A stretch of DNA of 64,000 nt from the NCBI GenBank assembly GCA_030248295.1, contig JASANH010001389.1, forward strand, positions 434,001 through 498,000, in the 5' to 3' direction. Positions 1-11,571 of this stretch are shown here, piece after piece. The number at the start of each line of letters is the position of its first letter. Position 1 is the first letter of the stretch. The notes under the pieces were generated by a model. The model saw nothing but the letters and a program-made list of their open reading frames with translations. It was not told the origin of the DNA and did not search any database. This stretch comes from Mesodorylaimus sp. YZB2_4 (lineage: Eukaryota > Nematoda > Enoplea > Dorylaimida > Dorylaimidae). A program made the translations under genes and the position numbers.

Positions 1-2557
1 CAAAATGGTGACGTGTGTGGCCCGTTGTTAAGGCCACCAAAAATCTCGCGTCAACATTAAAAAGCCTGCACGGAAATATACCAGCACGAGAAGGGTGGCT
101 GACGATTGGGCAAGTTCACTTCTTCGTTTGTGTACTTTCCATTATTCACACTGTCTATAAAGAAAACACAATAGCAAAATGGCGGAGAGCGTGTAATTCT
201 TGTTTGCTCATGAGTACTCGTGAAGAGACAAGGAGCAATTTCTAGCATCAACTTGGATTTTGGTAAACATATCGGGTCAATATTTACAAGGTTTTATAGC
301 CGAGAACAAGCAGTAACCATGTAGGAGTTAGGAGGAGGACGCAGATTTTTATATTCCGTCAGCATGCACTGAATGTGCGTCAAAAGAACTAGCTCCAACG
401 TTTTGAACCTTGTGCCAGTTGCGTTTTTTTAAGGACCCTATATGTTATCAATTCGTCCAAGCAGCAACACATGACAGAGGGGCTTTCTTCATTTGTTTCA
501 TGGCTGATTTGTGTCCACCTTTAACAGCAGTGCAAACGGAACGGGCCTCTAGATGTCCTCGTCGAGAGAGTCAAGGGGCTGTCTGGCTTGTTCTCTTGAG
601 TGCGCCTTCTACACTTGATTGAACATCTTTTCACGCTGAGAATGAAGAAGTTCGCACTTTTTCGTGCTGGCTTTCAAGCAGCAGCAGTTGCACCCCTGTT
701 CAAGTGTACCTGCTCTCAGATTTTAGAAAAGATCGAAGAGCCACCAAGGGTTTGGCACTGGATCCAAGTCAAAGTCACTAATGGACAGAGATAAATTAAC
801 GATTGAACGCTTTCAGACCCGTCTTCTTGATCGCTTCTCAAATGCGGCAAAGAAAATTAGGCCGGTCATTGAACATGTATTCGATCACACGTAAACAAGC
901 TCCTTGATTTGGAACCGTGCAAGATGGAAATTTCCATTGCCTCATTCTGAGATATGATTCAGCTGCTGACGACTGAAGCGTGTCAGATATCAGGATCAGT
1001 GAGCTTGTGCGCCCTTCTGGCTCCTTGTAGATGATTCGGACACAGCCCGTTTTATTTTAATTCAGCCAGCGCCCTGCTGCTGCTATCATGTGTACGTTAC
1101 ATTCGCTCACTCTGGCTCATAATAGTCTTCCCCCGCCCTCGCTTTCTGACGTACAATCGACTGATAAGGAAGATTCTCACGTTTCCCGAGGTCACGTATG
1201 AAGTTGCTGTAGGCGTTATCGCATGTTTTCCTTCCTTTCGTTCAGGAAGTAGAGATCCTGAAACGATGCGAGTTATTTAGATAATGTCGTGGGCATGGCA
1301 TGTTTAGATCCGTCTGTGTTCGCAAGTTTCTAATCAGCCCATTTATTGGCGTATGCATGGTGGTCATTTTTCAGATTACAAAAATTGCCATTATTAAATG
1401 GCCCGAGGGAACTATGAATATATTTCTCATGTGCGCGTATCCTGCTAACAGCTTTCCGTGTCCAGTGGCCAGAACAAAGCCGTTTTCTTGCTTTCCTTCC
1501 GTTGTAGCTTTCCAAAATACGTCCGTTGAAAGTGGGTTAAATCCTCAAGCAATTAACGAAGTCTTTATATAGTTTTTAAAATGAGGCACCGTTCGCGTAA
1601 ACATGGCGCCCTGTTGAGAAAAATTTCGACTCGTCAACTTTCCAAAATCCAAACAGCCGTATTAAAACTCGCTTTAGAGGGTCTTCACTTTGCCTAATTG
1701 CTATTGACCTTATCGAAACACCCAAGCCGACTTCTTCGTCACGTGTCCGTATGGAAGAGTATTTATGTTCAAGGCCTCCCTGTCTCCCCAGTCCCAGGTT
1801 CATAAGCGGCGGAGGAACCTAAAAGACTGGCTCTGGCGATAGCTAGAGAGGGGTCGCTTTTTCTTCTCTGACTGTCATGTCGAGGAAAGTTGTTCTTCTA
1901 GAGGATGAAGAAATAATTCATGTGCGGCTTGTAAGGAGCAGAGTTTAGTTTATCAGAAGCCATTTCTATGGTTGTGTCGATATGTCAGGAGTCGTGGGGA
2001 GAAGGGCGTCGTATGAGAGATTGGAGAGAAACGGGAGGAAATGGGTAGCGGAAGTTTAAGGGGCGATCCAACTCATTTTCGTTTCGTATCGTGTAACTGG
2101 GCTTGATTGAAAAAAGGACGAAGCCAGGGTCGTCGAAAGAATGCTTTGATAGCGGCGGCACATACGCACAAAGGAGCGAGTACGGACGGAGTCACGCTAG
2201 CAAAGTGGGAGTGTCGATAGCGAGGAAGACATGTTGAGAGATCCGTCTATTCATCAGCAGGCCTAATAGGGCGACGTAGATAGTCTGCGCCTGGTCCGAG
2301 AGTGAGAACGCGTCTCGACGAGCGAGATCACGATTGTAGTTTGTTGAATTTTTGATTAAAACTTGACTTTGACTGCGAAATGTGTTTCAGGTGCAAACCA
2401 GCCTGGAGAGTAGGCTGGCCGATCGAGGGCGTGTAGAGACCGCAATAGTCTGTGACGACGCAGCTGGAGATTATAAGACAGCGGCTAATCGGTTAGACAA
2501 AAGGGCCTGTATTATTGGGTGCTGGTAAAGGCCACACAAAGCCCGAGTCCACTGATC
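1..2557. other. no recognisable gene; upstream region of the amine receptor
   Basis: I found no supported coding exon here. The open frames are short, lack splice-flanked structure and match no domain I know. A good 3' splice motif (TGTGTTTCAG, ending near 2391) lies about 170 bp before the receptor start, so part of 2392-2557 may be 5' UTR of the GPCR, with one or more non-coding exons upstream. In-frame stops at 2474 and 2486 show that the coding region cannot extend continuously upstream of about 2489. Confidence 0.5.
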
Positions 2558-3697
2558 ATGATCTCCCTTGTTATCGCCGCCCAGTTCGCCATGGGCGCAG
2601 TGTTTTGCATGCTTTGCATGGTCGGGTTGCTCGGCAATATTCTCGTTTGTGTGGCCGTATATATTAATAAGAAACTACGGAAAAAAGAGAACCTGTATTT
2701 TGTGTCGCTGTCCATAGCTGATCTACTGATAGCCATCTTAGTCATGCCATTTGCCGCATTCAATGACGTTTTGGGGAGATGGCTGTTCGGCGAGTACTGT
2801 ATAATGTGGATGAGCCTGGACATAATGTTGTGCACGGCCTCGAATTTACATTTATGCGCGATCAGTTTCGACAGGTACTATCACGTCCATGATCCCATGA
2901 AGTACCATCAGCGAATGACCACACGGAAGATTCTTATGGCAATAGCCGCTGTATGGACTTTATCAGCAGTCACCGCATTTTCGCCTCTGTTGCTCGAAGA
3001 AATTCAGTTTCAACAAGCTCTCATTCAAATAAGATATAATTCCAGCGCCGAGAATATACAAAATTGTCGGTTCAACCTGGCGCCGCTTTACGCCGTTGTG
3101 TCTTCCATGGTCAGCTTCTATCTACCCTGTCTTATCATGATATTGGCTTATGCCAAACTGTACAAATATGCTCAACACCACGCGCTGACCATTTGGCTGC
3201 AGACCATGACAACATTCCTGGTCCATGTTGGATCTCTTCAAGTTGTGGGCGATGATCCGAAGTCGAGGAAGTGGAAAAAGAGCAGGAAGGTGGGTCCGTC
3301 GAGAGGAGATAGGAAAGCACGGGTGACACTGGGCGCCATCATGGGTGCATTTATTTGTGCTTGCTTACCATTTTTCGTATTCAATATTGCCAAAGCATTT
3401 TGTGGCGAGGTGTGCGTGCCAGATTGGCTTTTTACGACGAGTACATGGATGGGATATGCTAACTCCTCTCAGAATCCTATTCTATATTCGATATTCAATC
3501 GAGATTTCAGAATGGCTTTTCGACGCATTTTGGGCTGTGAGAAGAACTGTTGCAATAATCTAATCATAAAAAAGAAGAAGGCTGTATTGCAAGTGAATAA
3601 TAACAAAACGAACGGCTTGGCCTTCGCTAAAGAAGAAGAGCAGAAAAAGAAATCTCTGAGAATTATTAAAGTTAAGCATGAATGGCGCTCAATCTAG
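2558..3697 (+). CDS. biogenic amine receptor (class A GPCR, octopamine/dopamine D1-like)
   Basis: A predicted 379-residue seven-transmembrane receptor in one coding exon. It would bind a biogenic amine at the plasma membrane and signal through a G protein. Landmarks: GN in TM1 (N27), D55 in TM2, amine-anchoring D88 in TM3, DRY at 105-107, W133 in TM4, and a C81-C170 disulfide pair. TM5 has serines 182, 183 and 186 in the three catechol/phenol-contacting positions, followed by FYLP. TM7 has W297, Y300 and NPILY at 306-310. Cysteines 327, 331 and 332 may be palmitoylated. The KA..TLG.IMG stretch before TM6 resembles beta-type octopamine receptors, while TM5 resembles D1 dopamine receptors; I cannot decide the ligand. 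Odd point: TM6 reads CACLPFF, so the toggle tryptophan of CWLPFF is a cysteine (C269). The start is the first ATG after in-frame stops; it leaves a very short extracellular N-terminus, so an upstream coding exon is possible. Confidence 0.9.
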   Translation: MISLVIAAQFAMGAVFCMLCMVGLLGNILVCVAVYINKKLRKKENLYFVSLSIADLLIAILVMPFAAFNDVLGRWLFGEYCIMWMSLDIMLCTASNLHLCAISFDRYYHVHDPMKYHQRMTTRKILMAIAAVWTLSAVTAFSPLLLEEIQFQQALIQIRYNSSAENIQNCRFNLAPLYAVVSSMVSFYLPCLIMILAYAKLYKYAQHHALTIWLQTMTTFLVHVGSLQVVGDDPKSRKWKKSRKVGPSRGDRKARVTLGAIMGAFICACLPFFVFNIAKAFCGEVCVPDWLFTTSTWMGYANSSQNPILYSIFNRDFRMAFRRILGCEKNCCNNLIIKKKKAVLQVNNNKTNGLAFAKEEEQKKKSLRIIKVKHEWRSI

Positions 3698-4881
3698 CAG
3701 CTTCCTGCGGGTAATTTGCGGGTGCGGTTCTGCAAGTGGGAAATTGGTTTGATCTCGTTCAAGGTCCCTGAATGCCGAAATCAGTACTCCTAAAAATGGA
3801 CTCGTTAAGTGAAAAAAGCTCATGAGTCGAGATGCCTGCGATTTAAAATTTTTATCGATTTTGTGTGGGTGTGTACTTCAATATGAACTGAGCGGGTATT
3901 GCAGCACATTGTATGCTTATAATTCACAGGCCAAAATTACGAAAAGTCGTTGTGAAGGTTTTTGTTTGAAGCCTAAGCGGTTTGGGAAAAATAATATATA
4001 TCTTTGCTGTGCAAATCATTCAGTGCGTAGTCTATGCTGTTATAACACCATAATTTAATCCATGGCAGCTACGTACACCATTTCATGCCATACAATCCAG
4101 CCTTTATAGTCCAACACTGTGAAACGAAAAAGAAAAATAATCTCTGCACAGTGAGAGCGGTGCAGTGTTTCTTTATGATAGTGTACTACATGCTTTAAAA
4201 AAATTTGTTTTCCCGTGAAGCCAGTTTTAACCCTTACTGGAATACGTGTATTGGATACCTTGCAGAGCTGATTTAGAAAGATAGTGGGGATGACTATATG
4301 TGAGCAACGGAATGATTGTTCGACCAAGTTGATAGCTTCCTGCCATCTTGTCCAACGATCGTCAATAATTAACTGGCCGATTCAGATTTATGAGTCTTCT
4401 CCTCGTATCGCTCACGTGGTGACAAGAAGGGAGCGATGATAGACGATGCTTTCTTCGTGAATTTTTCGGCCTCCTACTTCCTCGCTGACCGCCAGATGCT
4501 CACTGGCCGCGCAGACATCTACTCTAATGACAGCAGTAGCTCTGTCCTTTGTCCTCTTCGTGGAATATTGATTGGACTTTGGGCAAGGTGGTTAGTGAAT
4601 AGGCAAGTTGTAACGAGATTATACTTGTCTACTCCTTTAGCCACTTCTCAGCAGCCAATGCCGGCCCCGGGATAGTCGCATTTGTTACTGGCGCCGCGAC
4701 TGATCCCAGAAGTTGTCCCTTGGAAACCGTCTGGCATCTTGTGTTTTCCTCCAGATGTTTTACTAGTCAGACGAAAGGTTGAAATTTTAGTCAAGCCAGT
4801 CGCTAAAAACCAGGATGAAGTGGGAGTCTGGAAGACGCGAAGTGCGTGGTGGGGTGTGGAAAGGGTGAAGTCTTTTTGAAC
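3698..4881. other. intergenic, no gene seen
   Basis: The 3' flank of the amine receptor and 5' flank of the MACPF gene. It is AT-rich near 3840-4100. No supported exon was found; short open frames are not flanked by matching splice sites. Confidence 0.5.
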
Positions 4882-6699
4882 ATGTTCGACATGCATTCTT
4901 TCCTGTTTGTTCTACTGCTTTGGTGCTCTGACCCTGGTGCACCGCTGGCCTCTATCACTGCCAGTACTACCCCTAGCATTTATCACCAGCATCGGCATCA
5001 CCACCACAAAACTCAGAATCTGAAACAATGGAGAAGCAGTGAGTATCCTGCCGAGGTATGCGCCGACAGACGGTACTGGAAGGCGTTACCAAATCCGGAC
5101 GGTGTTATCGCCTATGGCTACAATTTGATGACTGGCCAAATGACCACCATCCCAATCTTTAATACGACCATTTACGAAGAATCCGAGTGCCGTCTGAGTG
5201 GCCGCCGATCCCCGAATGGATCCTGGGACATGTACCGCTTACCCTCCTACGTCACCAGTTACTCATTCTATGACGAATCGACCAATCATAACTTGAAACT
5301 CCGATTTCGATTCAGCGTTTACAATTCAACACCAATGGCGTTATTAGATGCTAGAAAAACTCGCAGCCTGTCGATCGAAGTGGAAGGTGCACTGAAATAC
5401 GAACAGCTGTACGTAACCTTGAGATCGGCTCCAGTCAAGTATTACGCGGGTGCCAGAACATATTACGAAGCTGTGGAAGACTTGGCCTCGGCCAGTCGCC
5501 ATATTCCAACTATGAGATCGTCGGGCGACGCGGTGGCTCCTGTTTTGTACACCCTTAGATCAAGTGCGACGACAGGAGATTTCGAGTTGAAGCCGAGGGA
5601 GCAACTGCATTGGAGGCATTTGAGTGAACAACTTCGCAAGCGACTACGCCGAGTAATTGTGGACGATGACTTCCTGAGAGGATTTTTCGACGAGGTGGGC
5701 ACTCATTACGTGAAAAGTGGCACGTTTGGTGGAGTTAGCGAGCGGTGGTGGATTTCGAGACTGAGGCCAGAGAGGAAGTGCGCAATAGGCGAAGAATCGA
5801 GAGCCTTGGATGCTGCTCTTATGGCTGCCTGCGATCGGTTCCGGTTGGGCGGCTCGGATGACGAGGACGGTGGAAAAAAGACCGCAGAGTTAGGTAAGTC
5901 ACGTTCGTGCCAGGTGGTGTTATATACTGTACGTAAAAAGTAGGGGGCCACGTGAGAATACACAGCATTTGAATTTTCTGTGCTCAGCATTTTTTATCAA
6001 TTTGATCAGGTGATTTTGATTTTGATCAGAAGCTCTAACGCTGTTCGGCCTAACTTTGCAGAAACTAATACAACCGGCAACGCCATGATGCAGTCCTTGG
6101 CCACTCGTTGTCACTCTTCAGTCTTCGATGACGAGCGATTCCGAACGAGCCGTTGGACAGTGACATCCGGAGCGCCAGCGGAGAGCCTGAAAGCGGCCCA
6201 CATTCACCAAGCAGCATTTAGTGGTCGTTCGGGTGACGATCGACTTCAGAAATGGTTGGCCTCGCTAAACGACGAGCCAAGTACGGTTCGAGTCGATCTG
6301 ATCCCCATTTGCGACCTATTATCTTTGGTCGACGAACGACCTTGGCACACGGAACGATGCCAACAAAGTTTATTGGCCTACGTCAAAGCCAAAGATCCAT
6401 TCTACGCTGGCCGAGATTCAAAAATTTGTTCAAATCATGAACTTCCATTAAAATTCGAGAAGTTAAATCAAAATCCCATGGATAAAGGCCTTGTTAGGAA
6501 TCAGCTAGAGATCAATGGCCAAACAAATCGGAGCTTGCAAACTCATCAAATGTACTGCGTACCACGCCCCGTAAACTTACCAGAGAGAACATGCCGACTA
6601 GCATTAGCTAAGTCGAGTAATACTGTTATGAGATTCGGCTTTGGCTTCAGTTCTACGCTGTACATCTTATTTTGGATCTTCTATCCAGTGCTGACGTGA
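4882..6699 (+). CDS. MACPF-domain protein, secreted and probably GPI-anchored
   Basis: Two exons, 4882-5893 and 6062-6699, joined across a 168-bp intron (donor GTAAGT, acceptor TTTGCAG; phase 1), giving about 549 residues. The start is chosen at 4882 because it places a signal peptide first (MFDMHSFLFVLLLW); ATGs at 4846 and 4891 are alternatives. The MACPF signature sits around residues 268-288: F.DEVGTHYVKSG.FGGV, the GTHY...G.(F/Y)GG core of the perforin/complement fold. The second exon supplies the domain's usual C-terminal part, W.....(N)D.P..V....IPI.DLL. The protein ends in an uncharged hydrophobic stretch of about 20 residues with no cytoplasmic tail, as in GPI-attachment signals; a C-terminal membrane anchor is the alternative. 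MACPF proteins form pores or act in development. Nothing here says which, and no EGF, TSP1 or other partner domain is seen. Confidence 0.8.
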
Positions 6700-7360
6700 G
6701 ACTTTGGAGATATTATACGAGACATGCTGTAGGACTCGTCTTATCACGATTGAATTGTATGTAGAGGACAGACTTTGCTTCACTCTTGCCAGTTTCTGTA
6801 AAACCTCATCCCTAGACTTGGACTTTGTGACAATCAGACATGACATGAAGAACGTAGAGGCAAACACAGCGACCATACGCCAGAAAAAACAACTATAGCT
6901 AGTCATACCACGGTAAGACGTACTGTAGTCAATGGGCTGACACTGCAACTCGTTCAAGGCTTTCTTTGGATCACGGTCACAAGTCTTACTTTTTTCTTAA
7001 ATCCTACGAGGGAGACCAGCTTTACACAGACTTGGTATCCACAGCCAACTCGTGTATGCTTCTGTTTCTGCTTATCGCAGTAAATTCAATTAGTTTGCTT
7101 CCATTCTACTTAATTTGGCTGAAAGATCAATCTAAATGCTGCTAGCCCTTTTACTAATAGTTCATTGATCAATCATCCATCGTTCCATTAACAAAAGATA
7201 ATCGCCCTGTTTTCCAGATTTCATTGAAAGAGCAGACGTAATCCCATTTTTGACAATGGGTGCCCTCATTGATCTTGTTCGATTTTCACTTAGTACTTGA
7301 CCAAATTTGTAAAAATCTCTTCCAAAATCAATCACGGAGTCATGGGTTACTGATTGGAAA
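6700..7360. other. intergenic, no gene seen
   Basis: Lies between the MACPF stop and the promoter of the first neuropeptide gene. I see no supported coding exon or structured repeat. Confidence 0.5.
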
Positions 7361-7367
7361 TTGAGTG

Positions 7368-7376
7368 TATAAATAG
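7368..7376 (+). promoter_or_regulatory. TATA box of neuropeptide gene 1
   Basis: TATAAATAG lies about 170 bp upstream of the start codon. About 95 bp further on is a donor (TGGTAAGT, GT at 7463), and an acceptor (TGTCCCAG, ending 7539) lies just before the ATG. The layout suggests a TATA-driven transcript starting near 7395-7400, with one short 5' UTR exon and a 77-bp intron at 7463-7539. Inferred from motifs only. Confidence 0.55.
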
Positions 7377-7540
7377 GCGTGACCAAGAGATTCTAGTTAT
7401 TTCACGTCGGAAAAATCAAGTTCGAGTTTTCGGTTCACGAATATAGTTGCAAAGGAAGCTTGGTAAGTGAAGCCTAGGCCTTGTTCGATGGACCTGTGAA
7501 AGAGAATGAAAGACGGCTTGCTTTATAGACCTGTCCCAGA

Positions 7541-7876
7541 ATGTCAAAACTCACGTTAATGTTTGGTCTGCTGGTGGTGATGTGCACATGCAGTGCCCTC
7601 CCGTCACGAAACCAAATGCGGAAACGTCAAGCTTATCCCGACAACGCCGAAGCAGTGAGGAATCGAGACGTCTCGCTCCTCATGAAAGCCTACAGCAGCG
7701 TGGTCGAAGCGTCCAAGGCCCTCGATGAACTGGTCGGGCACTTGGGTAAAGTTGGTAACAGATTTTATAGAGACCATGGTCAATAGGTGATATAGTTTTT
7801 AGGCCCAGTCAGCAAGAGAGATGATCCGGCGGACAAACGGGCTGGTGAGAAATGGGAGTACATGCATTTTGGATAG
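7541..7876 (+). CDS. neuropeptide precursor 1 (C-terminal KWEYMHF-amide)
   Basis: Two coding exons, 7541-7745 and 7803-7876, split by a 57-bp phase-1 intron (GTAAAG...TTTTTAG), giving 92 residues. Residues 1-19 form a signal peptide ending CTCSALP. A basic site (RKR) follows, then a helical spacer of about 40 residues. The second exon has dibasic sites KR, DKR and then AGEKWEYMHFG-stop. Cleavage after DKR, trimming and conversion of the terminal Gly would give a peptide ending EYMHF-amide. An AATAAA at 7887-7892 follows the stop closely. The gene at 19867-20774 has the same layout, intron phase and ending (QWEFMHFG), so the two are paralogues. The ending loosely recalls sulfakinin/CCK peptides (HMRF-amide, WMDF-amide), but I do not recognise the family. 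Confidence 0.8.
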
Positions 7877-7886
7877 AAGATTTGAA

Positions 7887-7892
7887 AATAAA
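7887..7892 (+). terminator. polyadenylation signal of neuropeptide gene 1
   Basis: AATAAA ten bases after the stop codon of the 7541-7876 gene. It is the only canonical signal close downstream, so the 3' UTR would be very short. Confidence 0.5.
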
Positions 7893-8500
7893 CAGGTTGA
7901 TGTGACCTTCGTGCATTATTGAATATGGCTACACCATAATATAATCGATCATTTATAGTGGAAGGCAAACAGGTTACATGTTATGTTATGCTTGCTTTGT
8001 CCGAATGCCAAACACAGATATGGAGATGACGTTCGAGGAGATGAGAATACAGAAAACAGACGTACAGTACTCGTGCACAGATTCTACGTCGGTCTACTCA
8101 TGCTGTATTCCTCGGTTGCAACTATGTCCCCCCTCGCCTGAATCGATTGATGGGGCTAGCTTGAAATGTGAGTGCAAACGTGCGCTTATTCGGCACATAG
8201 AGACTTGTCTGGCAGAACCCTCTGCGTGGATGTGGTAGCTGGGACCGCCACCCGTCAGAGTTATGTTTCAGCCATTGCGCAGGTTGGAAGACTTGGTGGC
8301 TGCCCTGGGTATTTGGTGTGGTGCAAAAGCTCCATCTGTCGCTCCCTCTAGCAATATGAACCCAGGCATTATACTCATATGGAACGCAACTCATCAGAGT
8401 TCGTTGCGACGGAAGGCATGCTTCGAAAAAATTGTAAGTCAGGGCAGAGTAGCGATGCCACATGACGCTTGGATATGTCATTACGAAACAATCTATCAGC
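7893..8500. other. intergenic, no gene seen
   Basis: Region between the first neuropeptide gene and a SINE. The open frame at 7978-8238 has several cysteines but no signal peptide, splice context or homologue I can name. Confidence 0.4.
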
Positions 8501-8640
8501 GGCCGCGGTGGTGCAGCGGTTCCGCATGTGCCTCAGTATTGCTTGGGAGCGAGTGGCTAGACTCGTCCCAGGTTTGATCCCCGGTGATGGAGGTCGGGTT
8601 GCGAACCATAAACCTCGCTGACCTTGCACGCCAGGCCATG
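8501..8640 (+). repeat. tRNA-derived SINE, family A, head-containing copy
   Basis: The first ~85 bp look like a tRNA: an A-box-like GGTGGTGCAGCGGTTCCG and a B-box-like GGTTTGATCCC about 50 bp later. The same head occurs at 54943 (GGTGGTGCAACGGTTCC ... GGGTTCGATCCC) with matching intervening words such as GTATTGCTTGGGAGCGA. Because the intervening sequence is shared and the fold is poor, these are SINE copies rather than functional tRNA genes. Confidence 0.7.
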
Positions 8641-11510
8641 GGTAATTCACTTTTAGATAACTTCTTGCAACAATGCAGCTCTGGCACATTGCAGAATTGA
8701 CTTTTTTTTGGCCCAAGCAATATACGCTTCAGGCATTATCGCCACAAATCTAAGAAAGATGAAACCGTGTTTCAAAAGCTTGTTATAACTCTTGGCTAAC
8801 CTCGCTTACTTTACTTGATCCGCAAGACATTTTATCCACCGCTGGATCGATTTTAGGAAACCCATTGCACTGGGACATTGCGCGTACACCTGACTCGAAC
8901 GGCAATGGGGTATCTGGATTATTGACGTAGTGATTAACAAGACCAGACCCGTTTGAATGCAGCCAAAGCTGCGTTGAGGCCAAAAAATATTCCTCAGTCT
9001 TGACCCACTTGGCAACGTGAAGTTCGATGCCTTGACTGAGCCATTTGATAAAGCGGAAATCAATCCATTGGCCGTTGTAAACCTTTCCTACAATGAACCA
9101 GGGAGATCGATCCGTCGTCGTTTTATAATGCATTCCAATCGCTGCGCTTTGTTCACGAAGAACCATACACGTTTACCAATCAAGTCTGGCCTTTGCTTGA
9201 TCAACCTTTCATGAAACTGCAGCGCTGGCCTAAAAGTGTAAAGTGAAAAGTCGATGATGAGAAAGCAAAATAGCCTATTATCTGGTAAGATCGAGGTTTA
9301 GGATTCACTTTAGCTGATCATATTTGCTAACTTTTCCACTAAAGTATGTTGCGAATCATCAGTAAGCCGCAAATTTTAGAAAAACTCAAAAAGTCCTCGA
9401 CTTCAAAAACTCAAAAAATTTTCTACAAGGTGAATTCTAGTGTTGCAATTAAACGAAAATTTATTTCTTAGGACCCCTAACACAAAGCTTCCCTCAACTT
9501 TTATGCTGAAAAGCGGCTAAAACTTATCAGGGCCAAATATTAGCACCACTACTTCGAGGGAATCATAACAGCAATTTTCTTTCCGCGGGCCAAAGTCATC
9601 GAAACATCAAAATCGTGTATTTACCTTGGCATATTCCGACGCAGGATTAGCGCACATTATGAAAAGTCAAAAATTATCAAAAAGTATTTTGATGTGAGTT
9701 AGAAACAAAGTGACTGGGGCCAACGATAAAACCGAGGAGCAAACTTAGATTTTGAAGTGTTATATGCGAGCAAACGAGTGCGAGTTTAGAAAATATGACT
9801 TACTGAAAATCGTACGTAAGTTTTAGTCCTGGATCAATAAAAAAGAATTCTGAACTCAAAGCACGATAGGCATCGACGATGAAGTACACTGCTACGATGC
9901 CGTAATCGTACAGAATGACAAAAAATCCCAAGGAGTCAGATCTGGGCTAGAAGAGTGCAGCACATACTCTCAAATTCCTACAGTATGTATACAATATCAC
10001 TCTACTTCTGTACAGTACACGCTTACGTTATACACTATATTACAAACGCTATACCTACTTTATACGCTTTTATTACATTACCGGCTACGTCTTTCTGACC
10101 ATCCGACCTCATCTACAGGTAGCCTCAGGAAGATCAATTTCCAAGAAGATCAATGTCACTGACGCAATGTAGAGGATCATCAATGTAACATCGAACTAAT
10201 GATTGCTGTGCCTCCGCCGGGGGCATCTTGTACCACCATCAGCGACCTCAGGCTCCTCGAAAGCACTTATATAATGCTGGCTCTAGGCCTATGTATATTG
10301 TATATAGAGAGATAAGTCCAGCTCAAAGATAAGGCCAAAGACCAGTCCCCACCCTGTCAATGAGGAGGCTTACTAACAACTCACGATCAGTTAGAAATGG
10401 AACAGCGGTCTCCCAGACTGACTGTGGCCGAAACGCTATCTCAACTCTGATTTTACCCTTTCTTGGCCGCTGAGATTAATCCAGGAGAATGGGAATCCAA
10501 AATAGTACAGGTGCAGGACGTCTGAATCAGTCTAAAGCAAGGACCCTGGGCATTTGACTTTTTCTTCACAAGTTAAAAAACTGAAGGTGAGTCCTGCACA
10601 ATAGCCGCCAGCGTCAACAACAGTTCGAAACCTTGGAAGAGCAAGTAGACAAATAATAGCCGCTTAGATGGGAGCTCGGGTAGCCTTGTCTGCCTTAATT
10701 TTGAGCGCCTCGATAGGGGCTTGGACAAATACAAAAGAAAAGCTTTAGCTTTGACACGCTACTCTTTTTAAATTTCCCGCCATTTTTTAAATTTAATTTG
10801 ATTTTCCACAAAGCTGTGCTGCCACTGCCACGCATCCCAATGACCCCTGATAATTCTGCTTGTTAGAAGAATGGGAAAATGGAGTGTGACTCATACATAA
10901 GTAAGACATGTACATACAGTAAGTGAATACCCACAAGCCGTTCCTTTTAAGCGGCTTGTCCACAAAAATGCTATGCATCTCTAACACGTCTGAGCTCGAA
11001 CCAAGAGGGAGTGCCTGACCGGCGGAGCTTTTGCACCGCGCCAAAACCCAGGGCAGTCAACCAAGTCCCAGCCTAGTCCATGGCTGAAACATCAACCCAA
11101 CGGGTGAAGCTCTCAGCCGCTGGCTCTGAGCAGGGGATCATAAAGAAGATTACTGTAGTGTACCCTATTTAAAATTTTTTAGAAACTGCGAAATGGTCCC
11201 TTGCCAGATCGGCCTCTACTTATCAATCATCACCTTCGCGTGTCACGTCAGAGTGTTATGAGGTTAAAATAGCGCGAGAGAGTAACGTCGTGCGGAGAAT
11301 GTCGCGTCAAATAGGTTTTGTTCTCAAATTGAAAAGCTGCTGCGTTTGTGCGTACAGTACAAATGATACAGAGTTGCGATATGCAATTTTAATACAGTAT
11401 ACTATGAATATTTAAAATAAAATGCAGAAAGTACACACAATTTGTAAACGTAATTAGAAGTTATAATTATGAGCTATGAGCTCAAATAGTACATGAATTT
11501 GAAGATCGTA
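8641..11510. other. long intergenic stretch, no supported gene
   Basis: Largely AT-rich non-coding sequence. Reverse-strand frames at 8783-9166 and 8806-9063 contain scattered W, C and G residues that could be a decayed C-type-lectin-like exon, but no signal peptide or splice sites support it. A stretch around 9980-10090 is rich in GTATAC/TACAGTA words, with no clear repeat unit. Confidence 0.4.
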
Positions 11511-11571
11511 GGATGGGCTCTGTCTCAGGTGACCGCCCGTCTCGCTTGGCCACCTGAGACAGAGCCCATCC
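11511..11571. repeat. perfect 21-bp inverted repeat with 19-nt loop
   Basis: Arms at 11511-11531 and 11551-11571 are exact reverse complements; each contains GGCTCTGTCTCAGGTG or its complement. The loop (11532-11550) holds CCGCCCGTCTCGC. The same words (GGTCACCTGAGACAG, CGACCGTCTCAC, CGGCCAAGCGAG) recur at 11627, 12129-12170 and 12213-12263, so the hairpin belongs to a local repeat family. Confidence 0.9.

Noticed and set aside
8783-9166. C-type-lectin-like exon on the minus strand
   Set aside because: W, G and C residues are suggestive, but the canonical cysteine spacing and WND/EPN-type motifs are missing and no flanking splice sites fit.
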